Origin: Patescibacteria group bacterium
GTDB taxonomy: Bacteria; Patescibacteriota; Microgenomatia; UBA8517
Assembly: GCA_035549555.1 (NCBI GenBank)
Contig: DASZQR010000010.1
Location: forward strand, 310,001-374,000
DNA: 64,000 nt
Reading direction: 5' to 3'
The translations under genes were made by a program, and so were the position numbers. Positions 1-7,334 of this stretch are shown in pieces (position 1 is the first letter of the stretch; every line of letters starts with the position of its first letter). A model generated the notes under the pieces. It was not told the origin of the DNA, searched no databases, and saw nothing but the letters and a program-made list of their open reading frames with translations.

Positions 1-560
1 TGGATAATGACGCAGATTCCCACCTTTTCTGTTGGAATTTTATTATTAGCTCTATAAAAAATTGCGCGCGCTGTAAAAAGCGAAGCCCAGCATTCGCGAA
101 TCGAGTTCAATAAATTTGATTCACCTTTAATATTTAAAAATGTAGCTTGTTGTCCTGCAAAGCTCATTCCCGGCAAATCTTCAGCAGTTGCACTGGAGCG
201 AACAGCAACTTGTGCCTTCTTAAATATTCCCGAAAGTTTCCGATAAGATTTTATTGTTTCTTTTCCAACAGCATCAGGGACTTTAGCTTTCAAAAGTTTA
301 TTTTGAATCGCGCTTGCAGCTTTCTCAAGCTGGTCAGCATTATTTACATCAAGAGTTTTTATTATTCCGTTAATCTCAGGTCTTAAATTATTTTCATCCA
401 AAAACAAATTATATGAAGCAACAGTTACAGCAAATCCGTTTGGAACAGGAAACTTTGCCTGCGTCATTTCGCCTAGGTTTGCACCCTTTCCGCCTACTTG
501 GGAAGTCATTGTTTTATCAATATCTTTAAACTGAAGTATTAGTTTATCGTTGGCAGCCAT
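1..560 (-). CDS. ppsA: Phosphoenolpyruvate synthase / pyruvate, water dikinase, N-terminal part (cut by window edge)
   Basis: The first 186 residues are visible; the rest lies beyond base 1. I translated this from the sequence. The ATP-grasp-like nucleotide-binding half of the PEP synthase/PPDK family is clear: VGGKGANLGEM near residues 22-32, the RSSATAEDLPGMSFAGQQ block near 121-138, and SLFTARAIFYR near 160-170. Enzymes of this family interconvert pyruvate and PEP using ATP. The AEDLPGMSFAGQ form fits PEP synthase better than PPDK, but the phospho-His and PEP domains are not visible to confirm it. The ATG at 558-560 lies 6 nt after the pgi/pmi stop, so it is probably the last visible gene of the ruvC operon. 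In an organism with short glycolysis it would serve gluconeogenesis or pyruvate-linked ATP balance (inference). Confidence 0.9.
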   Translation of the reverse strand, partial: MAANDKLILQFKDIDKTMTSQVGGKGANLGEMTQAKFPVPNGFAVTVASYNLFLDENNLRPEINGIIKTLDVNNADQLEKAASAIQNKLLKAKVPDAVGKETIKSYRKLSGIFKKAQVAVRSSATAEDLPGMSFAGQQATFLNIKGESNLLNSIRECWASLFTARAIFYRANNKIPTEKVGICVII

Positions 561-566
561 ATTCCA

Positions 567-1628
567 TTATTCCATTTTCTTCTTAAAATAGTCAACCCAA
601 GGAATTGGGCTGGGATCGATTCCATGAATCATTGCGATATAGAAACTTATATAACTTCCAAGCGCAAGTAACTCAAAAACTTCTTCAAGTTTATGTTTAG
701 ATTGCATTTTATAAATATCAAATCCATATCCGTTTTGTTTTACCACGTCTTGTGTAATTGAATATCTCTTTTGTATTCGTTCAAAATAATTATTACTTTC
801 AAAAAAAACAAAATGTAAAATTTCCTTTGCCTTTGCTGGATATTTTAGTCCTTCCATCAAATGGTGATTTAATTCTGAAATTTCAAAATGCATACTAAAA
901 TTTTTAGAATTTTCATTCAGTTGATTTTTAAAAGCATGGGTCGAGCCAACTAAATGTTCACTGGAAATTAAAACAGGAATTTTATTTGCCAATTTATCTG
1001 CAAGTTTTTTTGCAATATTGTTTTCTGTATGACTGCGTACTCCAAATTCTTTTACAAACTTTTCTGTAATTTCAATTGCGTTTAAAATTTCATCATCTTC
1101 AATATCAATAAATTTAAGTTTGCTTAAAATCGCCAAAATACTTGAAATCGAATAACCCAAACCCATTCTTGGTTGTCCGCTCGGATTATTTGCTGGATCA
1201 ATTTTATAAAAGGGTAGTTTATGTTCTTCTAAGATTTCAAGAAGTTTACCGCCAGTTTCAATTCCAAAGATCTTGGCATTTTTATTTACGCCGTCTGCAG
1301 CACATGAAATTGTTTCCTCAGTGTTTCCCGAATAACTGGACAAAATTACAAGCGTTTTATTATTTACATAAGAAGGTAAGTGATAATTTGTAACAACTTC
1401 AACTGGTACTCTCAAATTTTTAAATTCCAAATAATGGACAATGCGTCCTCCTAAAGCCGACCCTCCCATTCCAGCAACCACAATATTTTGGCAGTCTCCG
1501 TATTCCTGCGGTAATTCTACTTTTTGTATTTCATTCCAGGCATCCTGAATTTGTTCCGGCAAATGTTCTATTGAAGATAAAATATTTCCCTTATCAAGTT
1601 GAGAAATTTTTGGCAGGTCATCAAGCAT
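567..1628 (-). CDS. Bifunctional phosphoglucose/phosphomannose isomerase
   Basis: A 353-residue SIS-domain sugar isomerase that interconverts fructose-6-P with glucose-6-P and mannose-6-P. Visible motifs are the glycine-rich GMGGSALGG (53-61), the phosphosugar-binding SSYSGNTEET (97-106), NPSGQPRMGLGYS near 148, and ELNHHLMEGL near 253 with the conserved Glu/His region. The length is normal for the archaeal/CPR-type bifunctional family, which is much shorter than classical Pgi. It sits 1 nt downstream of the phosphomutase gene, so the two enzymes probably feed hexose phosphates into both glycolysis and sugar-nucleotide synthesis for the glycan cluster at 28-33 kb (inference). Confidence 0.9.
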   Translation of the reverse strand: MLDDLPKISQLDKGNILSSIEHLPEQIQDAWNEIQKVELPQEYGDCQNIVVAGMGGSALGGRIVHYLEFKNLRVPVEVVTNYHLPSYVNNKTLVILSSYSGNTEETISCAADGVNKNAKIFGIETGGKLLEILEEHKLPFYKIDPANNPSGQPRMGLGYSISSILAILSKLKFIDIEDDEILNAIEITEKFVKEFGVRSHTENNIAKKLADKLANKIPVLISSEHLVGSTHAFKNQLNENSKNFSMHFEISELNHHLMEGLKYPAKAKEILHFVFFESNNYFERIQKRYSITQDVVKQNGYGFDIYKMQSKHKLEEVFELLALGSYISFYIAMIHGIDPSPIPWVDYFKKKME

Positions 1629-1629
1629 A

Positions 1630-2988
1630 TTATGATCTTATTAATCGTAATACTTCATCCCGTTTCTCTTCCATTAATTCTTTAGATTTTGCCTCAAGTG
1701 TGAGTCTTAATAAATTTTCTGTGTTACTTGGCCGCACACAAAATCTATACTCCTGATATTCAATTGCAATTCCGTCAAGTCTTGATTGCTGTCCATCTTT
1801 ATATTTTTCAGCAATTTCGTTCATTTTAGCTTCTTTATCAACTACTTCTGTATTAATTTCTCCTGAAATAAAATATTTATTCATTACAGGTTTTACAGAA
1901 TCAGAAAGCTTTACGTTATTGCTGGATAAAAAATTAATTACTTGCATTGGGGGGATCATTCCGCAGTCAGCAAAAAAATAATCACGATAATAAGTATGTC
2001 CGCTTGATTCCGTTGCAAAAAGAGCGTTGTCTTTTCGCATCATTTCTTTTATATATGAATGTCCAACCCTGCAAAGCAAAGCTTCTCCACCTGCATTTTT
2101 AATTGCTTCAATCAAGGCCCAGGTATATCTTGGATCATATATAATTTTTTCCCTCGGATGATCTGCAAGCATTTGCTTTATTAAAATTGTATTTAGATAA
2201 TAAGGCTCGGTAAATTCGCCGCCATCAGCGCAAAAAAACACTCTGTCTCCGTCAGCGTCCCAGGCAATTCCCAAATCCGCTTCGCTATTTTTCACTAAAT
2301 CCATAAATTCAATTCTGTTTTCCGGAATAAAAGGATCTGGTCTTCCTTTTGGAAAAGTTCCATCAGGTTCAAAATTTAATTTAATTAATTCTATTGGCAA
2401 ATTTCCAAGTTCAATTATCTTTTCAAAAATTTTTCCACTGTAGCCAAAGTTTGGATCTATCACTATCTTCATTGGTTTGATATTTTTCTGTGTTAAAAAG
2501 CCTAAAATAAACTGGCAATATTCGTTTTCAATATCTCTTGTTGCGTTTTTGCCTTTATTTGCCACATTTATCGTTTTTCCTTGCACCACAAAATCCTTGA
2601 TCTGATTTATTCCTTCTTCCAGATTAAGCGGGATAACTTTTTCGCGAATCATTTTTATTCCATGCCACTCTGGAGGGTTGTGAGATGCAGTTGCTTGAAT
2701 TCCTCCTCCATAGCCAAAACTTCCAACGCAAAAATAAAGCATATCAGTCGTTATTAAACCAACATCGACAGTATCAATTCCAGCATCATTAAGCCCTCGA
2801 ATAATTGCATTTTTTATTTCAACACTATGAAGGCGAACATCATTTCCCACAACAACTGGCGCCTGTGGTTTTACATACTCTGCATACCCTTGAGCTATTT
2901 TGTAAGCAATATTTTCGTTTAAAGTTGTCGGGAAAATTCCGCGAATGTCATACGCTTTAAAAATAGAAGTGTCCATTGTTAAGCTCAT
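1630..2988 (-). CDS. manB: Phosphomannomutase/phosphoglucomutase
   Basis: A 452-residue alpha-D-phosphohexomutase with all four family signatures. These are the phosphoserine loop TASHNPPEWHGIKM (Ser near 102), the Mg-binding DADGDR near 245, the sugar-binding ESSGHTYYRD near 331, and the phosphate-binding RPSNTENLLRL near 425. It converts mannose-6-P or glucose-6-P to the 1-phosphates used for GDP-mannose and UDP-glucose. The start overlaps the end of holA by 4 nt, and the isomerase follows after 1 nt. Substrate preference cannot be read from the sequence. The first residues (MSLTMDTSIFKAYDIRG) leave an alternative start at Met5. Confidence 0.92.
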   Translation of the reverse strand: MSLTMDTSIFKAYDIRGIFPTTLNENIAYKIAQGYAEYVKPQAPVVVGNDVRLHSVEIKNAIIRGLNDAGIDTVDVGLITTDMLYFCVGSFGYGGGIQATASHNPPEWHGIKMIREKVIPLNLEEGINQIKDFVVQGKTINVANKGKNATRDIENEYCQFILGFLTQKNIKPMKIVIDPNFGYSGKIFEKIIELGNLPIELIKLNFEPDGTFPKGRPDPFIPENRIEFMDLVKNSEADLGIAWDADGDRVFFCADGGEFTEPYYLNTILIKQMLADHPREKIIYDPRYTWALIEAIKNAGGEALLCRVGHSYIKEMMRKDNALFATESSGHTYYRDYFFADCGMIPPMQVINFLSSNNVKLSDSVKPVMNKYFISGEINTEVVDKEAKMNEIAEKYKDGQQSRLDGIAIEYQEYRFCVRPSNTENLLRLTLEAKSKELMEEKRDEVLRLIRS

Positions 2989-3644
2989 TTTAATTCCTCA
3001 ATAATAAATAAATCAAGCAAAGTTTTTAGATCTGCTTCAGTTGTTTTTGCTTTAATATCAATGTCAGACAATTTATTTATTGTGCGCCGTAAATTTTCAA
3101 GCCTGAATTTCCCAGCTTGTCGGGATAATTTTTCGATCCTCCAGCTTGGCAAAGGCATTTCGTCCTTGCCAATTTGCGCCCAATATAAATCCCGCAACTG
3201 TCTGGCCATTAAATGAAATACAAGTTCGGTTGGTTCTGTTTTAATTGTGTCATTAAAAAGCTTTAAAGCGATTCGGGAATTGCCCGGATAAAGTGCATCT
3301 AAAAAAAGAAAAATATTTTTGGGTAATTCAAACATTTCCACTTTCGCTTCTTTTGGCAAATTCTTAGTTATCACAACTCCTGCATTCCCTTCAAAAAAAA
3401 TTAACAAATTAGAATTATATTTATTAGCATTTTCCTTAAGCCATTTCCAGTCTTTGATATATACTTTATTAGGCTTCTCCAAAACAAAAACTGTTTTGTC
3501 TTCAAAAAGAGTTTGAGACACAACTTCGCGTGTATTTTTTATTTTAATTATTTCAAACCCTCTTTTTTTAGATTGAGAAAGTAATTCGCTAAATTTTTTA
3601 TAAGCTTTTGTCGTATCTTCCCCATGAATCAAACTTATTCTCAT
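2985..3644 (-). CDS. holA: DNA polymerase III delta subunit-like clamp-loader protein (short)
   Basis: A 219-residue protein recognised by its C-terminal half: MARQLRDLYWAQIG near 146, then PLPSWRIEKLSRQAGKF and the SDIDIKAK-x-TEADLKTLLDL tail typical of HolA domain III. The N-terminus (ISLIHGEDTTKAYKKF) retains the start of the AAA+-like fold, but a clear Walker A motif is missing, as is usual for delta. Delta opens the sliding clamp within the clamp loader. It is about 100 residues shorter than the usual 320-340. It overlaps its neighbours by 4 nt on both sides, within the ruvC operon. Confidence 0.75.
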   Translation of the reverse strand: MRISLIHGEDTTKAYKKFSELLSQSKKRGFEIIKIKNTREVVSQTLFEDKTVFVLEKPNKVYIKDWKWLKENANKYNSNLLIFFEGNAGVVITKNLPKEAKVEMFELPKNIFLFLDALYPGNSRIALKLFNDTIKTEPTELVFHLMARQLRDLYWAQIGKDEMPLPSWRIEKLSRQAGKFRLENLRRTINKLSDIDIKAKTTEADLKTLLDLFIIEELK

Positions 3645-4042
3645 TTTAATCTTCTGTATCTTCTTTTAAATTCATCCAATTTATCATGAAACGCACCTTT
3701 GCCGTGAGAATGTGCCATCAGAGCTCCGGAAAAGTTTTTAGGAATATGTGCAAGCTCATGTAAAATAACTTCATCTTTATCTCGCTCATTTAAACAGTCG
3801 AAGCGCTCAGAGATTACTTCAATCACATACATCGGTTCAGAGTCCAAGGCCATTTGCCAGATTTTATTTAGTCCCCAAATCCTTGCAATAGCATTACTGT
3901 TTGAATTATAAGAACGAAAAGTTCGAATCGAATCAGGCATTACCCAATCTATTTCCAAGTCTACTACAAGTCGTACTACCCGTTCGCGAATTGTATCGTC
4001 TTTAATCCACTCAACAGGTTTATTTGTCCGCTTTCTTCGCAT
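3641..4042 (-). CDS. Putative zinc metallopeptidase (phage-type/SprT-like, HELAH)
   Basis: A 133-residue protein with the zincin motif HELAH near residues 102-106 (VILHELAHIPKNF), followed by HSHGKGAFHDKLDEFKRRYRR, which supplies further His residues as possible third ligands. The arrangement resembles the 'putative phage metallopeptidase' and SprT-like groups rather than secreted proteases, and there is no signal peptide. It overlaps ruvC by 23 nt and holA by 4 nt. A role in DNA-linked protein turnover alongside ruvC and holA is possible but is inference from context only. Confidence 0.7.
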   Translation of the reverse strand: MRRKRTNKPVEWIKDDTIRERVVRLVVDLEIDWVMPDSIRTFRSYNSNSNAIARIWGLNKIWQMALDSEPMYVIEVISERFDCLNERDKDEVILHELAHIPKNFSGALMAHSHGKGAFHDKLDEFKRRYRRLK

Positions 4043-4625
4043 TGCGTTTTCTGAGGCCCCCGCGCGAAGCGTGGGGAACTTGCTTAGATAATATATCTTC
4101 CTGAAGTTTCATCAAGTGGCTCATTGCAATCGCAAGTGCATCAATTGCATTATCAACATAAGTCTTTGTCATTTTTCGTGATTTTCCAAACCCGTCTTTC
4201 AAATCTTTTTTGTCAAGTTTATTTCCAAGTATTGCATGCACCGCTATATCCATTTCCTTTTTCTTGGCGCGCCCCGACCCTGTAATTAATTTTTTAATTG
4301 TTTGCGGAGCATATTCATAAACTTCAATATCAAAACCACAGCTGCTTGATGCAAGGAGAATGACTCCTTGTGCCTGGCTTACTCTTATCACAGTTTTTGC
4401 ATTATTAAACATAAAAACTTTTTCCATTACCAAAACATTTGGTCGATATTTATCCAAGATAGAAAGCATTTGTTCATGTATTTCGTGAAGTCTAATATGA
4501 GGAGCTGTTTCTTTTTTAGTTTCAATCAGTCCCCATTCAAGTATTTCAAAATCTTTGTCTTGAAGTTTTTCAATTAGTCCCCAGCCAGTCGTCGCAGTTC
4601 CAGGGTCAATACCCAAAATAAGCAT
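4020..4625 (-). CDS. ruvC: Crossover junction endodeoxyribonuclease RuvC
   Basis: The Holliday-junction resolvase. It has GIDPGTATTGWG at the N-terminus (catalytic Asp7 from the chosen start), VMEKVFMFNNAKT (catalytic Glu), and the C-terminal acidic pair in YVDNAIDALAIAMSH. I chose the ATG at 4623-4625, giving MLILGIDPG. An upstream in-frame start at 4640 exists, but TATACT (4632-4637) lies 6 nt before the 4625 start and none is placed for the upstream one. The C-terminus is unusual: after the normal domain it continues with SKQVPHASRGGLRKRN, encoded by a GC-rich palindrome (4057-4087) of the dispersed element described under findings. First gene of the minus-strand operon, running down to PEP synthase. 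Confidence 0.93.
   Translation of the reverse strand: MLILGIDPGTATTGWGLIEKLQDKDFEILEWGLIETKKETAPHIRLHEIHEQMLSILDKYRPNVLVMEKVFMFNNAKTVIRVSQAQGVILLASSSCGFDIEVYEYAPQTIKKLITGSGRAKKKEMDIAVHAILGNKLDKKDLKDGFGKSRKMTKTYVDNAIDALAIAMSHLMKLQEDILSKQVPHASRGGLRKRNAKKADK
4058..4087 (-). repeat. Palindromic element copy 1, inside ruvC 3' end
   Basis: Read on the minus strand, a head TAAGCAAG-TT is followed by the hairpin CCCC-A-CGC-TTC-GCG-C-GGGG. It is a strikingly GC-rich patch in AT-rich DNA and encodes part of the extra RuvC tail (SKQVPHASRGG). It matches the layout of the copies at 24811-24842, 30133-30158, 46869-46899, 49476-49502 and 59203-59230. Confidence 0.5.
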
Positions 4626-4631
4626 GAAACC

Positions 4632-4637
4632 AGTATA
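4632..4637 (-). promoter_or_regulatory. -10 box of ruvC (TATACT), leaderless spacing
   Basis: TATACT on the minus strand ends 6 nt before the ruvC ATG, so transcription would begin at the start codon. A -35 is weak (TTATTT at about the right distance). It lies back to back with the promoter of the plus-strand gene at 4681. Confidence 0.55.
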
Positions 4638-4645
4638 CACGCTTC

Positions 4646-4674
4646 TTGTAAAAATAAATAATTAGCATTAGATT
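4646..4674 (+). promoter_or_regulatory. Promoter of the 4681 gene, leaderless spacing
   Basis: TTGTAA (4646-4651), a 17-nt spacer, TAGATT (4669-4674), then 6 nt to the ATG. There is no Shine-Dalgarno sequence. Confidence 0.5.
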
Positions 4675-4680
4675 TAGAAA

Positions 4681-5040
4681 ATGCCTGAGTACGAACCAAG
4701 ATTTATACGGAATCAAGAAAAAACACAACAATTAATCGTACATTTAGAAGAATTATTTGGAAAAGAATATTTAAATCAAGAAGAAAATGAACATCTCAGA
4801 AGATTAGTCTATGCTCATTTTATTTTAGATGATAACGAAACTGGACAGTCCCATCACGTAGTAATGAATGTTGACGGACCAGAGGATGGAATGTGTTTAA
4901 TATCAGGAAAACAAACATTCAATAATTATAAAATGTTCTTTCGAATGCTTGCAGAAGATGCAGAAGCTCCAAAGTTTTTCTATTTTAATGCAAGTTTATA
5001 CAAAATATTACCAAACGGAGAAACATTCGTAATTCATTAG
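4681..5040 (+). CDS. Hypothetical protein (119 aa)
   Basis: Not recognised. A soluble 119-residue protein, acidic in its N-terminal half (EELFGKEYLNQEENEHLRR) with a mixed hydrophobic C-terminal half (KMFFRMLAEDAEAPKFFYFN). It has no signal peptide, membrane segment or Cys motif. The first half probably forms helices and the second half beta strands (inference from residue pattern). It stands alone between the divergent ruvC operon and the exonuclease fusion. Its promoter ends 6 nt before the ATG, which supports this start and the reality of the gene. It is likely a lineage-specific protein. Confidence 0.65.
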   Translation: MPEYEPRFIRNQEKTQQLIVHLEELFGKEYLNQEENEHLRRLVYAHFILDDNETGQSHHVVMNVDGPEDGMCLISGKQTFNNYKMFFRMLAEDAEAPKFFYFNASLYKILPNGETFVIH

Positions 5041-5041
5041 C

Positions 5042-5070
5042 TTGCTAAATCTAGTTTTGTTTGTTATTTT
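5042..5070 (+). promoter_or_regulatory. Promoter of the DEDDh/GIY-YIG gene, leaderless spacing
   Basis: TTGCTA (5042-5047), a 17-nt spacer, TATTTT (5065-5070), then 6 nt to the ATG at 5077. The -35 overlaps the small inverted repeat TTAGC-TT-GCTAA just after the previous stop. Confidence 0.5.
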
Positions 5071-5076
5071 GTATGG

Positions 5077-6492
5077 ATGCCCCAAGATCCGCTTTGTTTT
5101 GTAGATATTGAAACAACTGGGACCAATCCAGTTTCAGGCCGAATCATAGAAATCGGCATTCTTCGAGTCGAAAATAATATTTTGACGGAAACTTTTGAAA
5201 GTTTAGTAAACCCCGAGATGCATATTGATCCCTATATTGAAGAAATAACAGGAATTAATTCAATAAGTTTAACAAGTGCTCCGCTTTTTGAAGACATCAA
5301 AGAAAAACTGGTGGAAATTTTAGACGGAAGTATTTTTATTGCTCACAATGTCCGTTTTGATTATGGTTTTGTCCGAAATGAATTTAGAAGATTAGGAGTT
5401 AATTTTAAGAATAAACACTTTTGCACAGTAAAGCTTGCCAGGCGGCTTTATCCAGGATTATCTCACTACAATCTAGACGCAATTCAGGAAAAGTTTGCAA
5501 TCAAAAATAATGCCCGTCATAGGGCATATGGAGATGCTAAAGTTTTATGGGATTTTTTCCAGATCTCTCAAAAATTAAATTCTCCAAAAGTTTTAGACGA
5601 TGCAATCAATTTTGTAATGAAAAAGCCCACTCTTCCGCAAAATATTTCGCTGGACACAGTCGACAATCTTCCTGAGTCTCCTGGAGTTTATTTATTTTTT
5701 GATGAAAATGGCGCACCAATTTATATTGGCAAAAGCGTAAATATCCGCGACAGAGTTTTGTCTCACTTCTCAAATGATTACGGTAGTAATACTGACATGA
5801 AAATTATTCAAACCATTAAATCAATTGAATATAAAGAAACAGCTGGAGATTTAAGCGCAATGCTTTTGGAATCTTATTTAATTAAAAAAGAAAAACCATT
5901 ATTTAATAGAATGCTTCGCGAATCTAAGAAAATGTTGGTTCTTGTTAAATCTCAAAATAAAAAGGGTTATAACACTATAGAAGTTACGACAATAGATAAA
6001 TTTAATGAAAAAGATATAAGCAAAGCTTGCGGGCCTGCGGCCGTAGAAAATATCCTTGGCACTTTTAGATCAATTAAACAATTAAAGGATTATTTATATC
6101 AAGTTGCAAAAGAAAATAAACTTTGCCCAAGATTATTAGGACTCGATAAAGGAAAAGGTGCATGTCTTTATTCACAAATGGGGCAATGTAATGGTGCTTG
6201 TTGTGGTAAAGAATTAAATCTTCGTTATAATATGCGCTTTGACGATGCATTCTTTGCGAAAAAAGTTAAGCGCTGGAAATTTGACGGGCCAATTATGATA
6301 AAAGAATCTTATGAAAAAGAAACAATACATGTAATAGATAAATGGTGTTATTTAGGAAGTCTTGAAAACGAAAATGAGAGTCTGGAGAATCTAAAAAAAG
6401 ATTACATTTTTGATTATGATACTTATAAAATTTTAAGAAGGTATATCGAAAATCCAAACAATCAGAAAAATATTTCTTTATTCACTTATTAA
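5077..6492 (+). CDS. DEDDh 3'-5' exonuclease fused to a GIY-YIG (UvrC/Cho-like) nuclease
   Basis: A 471-residue two-nuclease fusion. Residues 8-170 are a DnaQ-like exonuclease: FVDIETTGTNP (Asp, Glu), AHNVRFDYGFVRNEF near 89 (Asp) and HRAYGDAK near 148 (His, Asp), so all four DEDD metal ligands and the His are present. A GIY-YIG domain starts near 198 (SPGVYLFFDENGAPIYIGKS, then NIRDRVLSHF). It is followed by a UvrC/Cho-like segment with a Cys cluster (LCPRLL, ACLYSQMGQCNGACCG). UvrB-binding and RNase H-like UvrC parts are absent. Similar fusions are annotated in actinobacteria as 'epsilon subunit/UvrC-like'. The probable role is DNA repair (damage incision plus end trimming), not replication proofreading. 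Its end overlaps the convergent gene at 6478 by 15 nt. Confidence 0.85.
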   Translation: MPQDPLCFVDIETTGTNPVSGRIIEIGILRVENNILTETFESLVNPEMHIDPYIEEITGINSISLTSAPLFEDIKEKLVEILDGSIFIAHNVRFDYGFVRNEFRRLGVNFKNKHFCTVKLARRLYPGLSHYNLDAIQEKFAIKNNARHRAYGDAKVLWDFFQISQKLNSPKVLDDAINFVMKKPTLPQNISLDTVDNLPESPGVYLFFDENGAPIYIGKSVNIRDRVLSHFSNDYGSNTDMKIIQTIKSIEYKETAGDLSAMLLESYLIKKEKPLFNRMLRESKKMLVLVKSQNKKGYNTIEVTTIDKFNEKDISKACGPAAVENILGTFRSIKQLKDYLYQVAKENKLCPRLLGLDKGKGACLYSQMGQCNGACCGKELNLRYNMRFDDAFFAKKVKRWKFDGPIMIKESYEKETIHVIDKWCYLGSLENENESLENLKKDYIFDYDTYKILRRYIENPNNQKNISLFTY

Positions 6493-6864
6493 TGATCCAT
6501 AAATACTTTTAACTTCCTGCATAAATTCTGTACCAAACTCTCGATGATTCTCTGTATTATATTGCATTACAAATTCACATCTTTGGTTTGCTTCCTCAAC
6601 ATACTTTTTACCAAGCATCGCAAGCCCTTTGTTATAAGCACCTATAACCTCCAATGTTATACGGCCGGTAACCTCCGTCTGTTCGTCTCCATCTAAACTT
6701 TTTTGGAATGAATGTAAATTGCCTAACGCAGTACCAGTATAAAAAGCTGCTTCGCTAGCTAATCTTCGATACCAATGATCAACTCTAGAAAGGCGAGAAA
6801 AATTAATATAAGTTGTAGGATCAACTCGTTGATCTTCAAGACGAACCAATGCTTCTATTGGCAT
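6478..6864 (-). CDS. Hypothetical protein (128 aa) downstream of rplS
   Basis: Not recognised. A mostly helical, soluble 128-residue protein (for example LASEAAFYTGTALGNLHSF and ITLEVIGAYNKGLAMLGKKY). It has no signal peptide or metal motif; the single Cys is near 101. It begins immediately after the L19 stop, so it is co-transcribed with rplS. Its 3' end overlaps the convergent exonuclease gene by 15 nt. No Shine-Dalgarno sequence is visible before the ATG. Function unknown. Confidence 0.6.
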   Translation of the reverse strand: MPIEALVRLEDQRVDPTTYINFSRLSRVDHWYRRLASEAAFYTGTALGNLHSFQKSLDGDEQTEVTGRITLEVIGAYNKGLAMLGKKYVEEANQRCEFVMQYNTENHREFGTEFMQEVKSIYGSLISE

Positions 6865-7299
6865 TTATTTACTCACTTTCTTAGAAGCAACTTTTTTTAC
6901 TGAAGCTTTTTTAGTTTCTTTCTTTTCTGTCTTTTTCTTAGGAGCTTTTGGAGCAACATTTTTGTTCTTTGCTCTTGAATAAATCTTTTCAATTTCTCTT
7001 CTTGATTTCTCACGCACATAATAAAGCTTAGCGTGTTGTGCTCCTTCATGCCCAACTCGAACAACTTTGATTTCATCTATGCTTGGAGTATTTATTGGGA
7101 AAATCATTTCAGCGCCAACATTTCCCTCAGCAATTTTTCGAACTGTAAAAGTCTTGTTTTCTCCGTCTCCCTTTATTCCAATAACCATTCCCTCAAAAAT
7201 TTGATTTCTGGTTTTTTCTCCTTCTTGGACTTTAAGTCGGATACGGACTTCATCTCCAACGCCAAATTCGGTTGTCTTGTGCTTCAAGGTTAATGACAT
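6865..7299 (-). CDS. rplS: 50S ribosomal protein L19 with Lys-rich C-terminal tail
   Basis: Residues 1-115 match L19: GDEVRIRLKVQEGEKTRNQ, IFEGMVIGIKGDG, FTVRKIAEGNVGAEMIFPIN and AKLYYVREKSRREIEKIY. L19 sits at the 30S-50S interface. The last 30 residues are an unusual Lys/Ala-rich basic tail (repeats of KK, KKA and KKV) not needed in the standard protein. Such low-complexity tails on ribosomal proteins may reach into rRNA or the reduced ribosome surface (inference). The promoter at 7306-7334 places the transcript start at the ATG. Confidence 0.95.
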   Translation of the reverse strand: MSLTLKHKTTEFGVGDEVRIRLKVQEGEKTRNQIFEGMVIGIKGDGENKTFTVRKIAEGNVGAEMIFPINTPSIDEIKVVRVGHEGAQHAKLYYVREKSRREIEKIYSRAKNKNVAPKAPKKKTEKKETKKASVKKVASKKVSK

Positions 7300-7305
7300 A
7301 GGTGT

Positions 7306-7334
7306 ATTTTACACGATTTAAGCTCAAGCTTCAA
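7306..7334 (-). promoter_or_regulatory. rplS promoter, leaderless spacing
   Basis: On the minus strand: TTGAAG (7329-7334), a 17-nt spacer, TAAAAT (7306-7311), then 6 nt to the ATG. The -35 overlaps the last codons of dnaE. Confidence 0.55.

Noticed and set aside
147-386. 79-codon open frame at the left end on the plus strand
   Set aside because: It lies opposite the clear PEP synthase reading frame; its residues look random and Ser/Phe-rich.
3101-3301. A second, divergent clamp-loader gene opposite holA
   Set aside because: Plus-strand frames here are short and not conserved; they are shadows.
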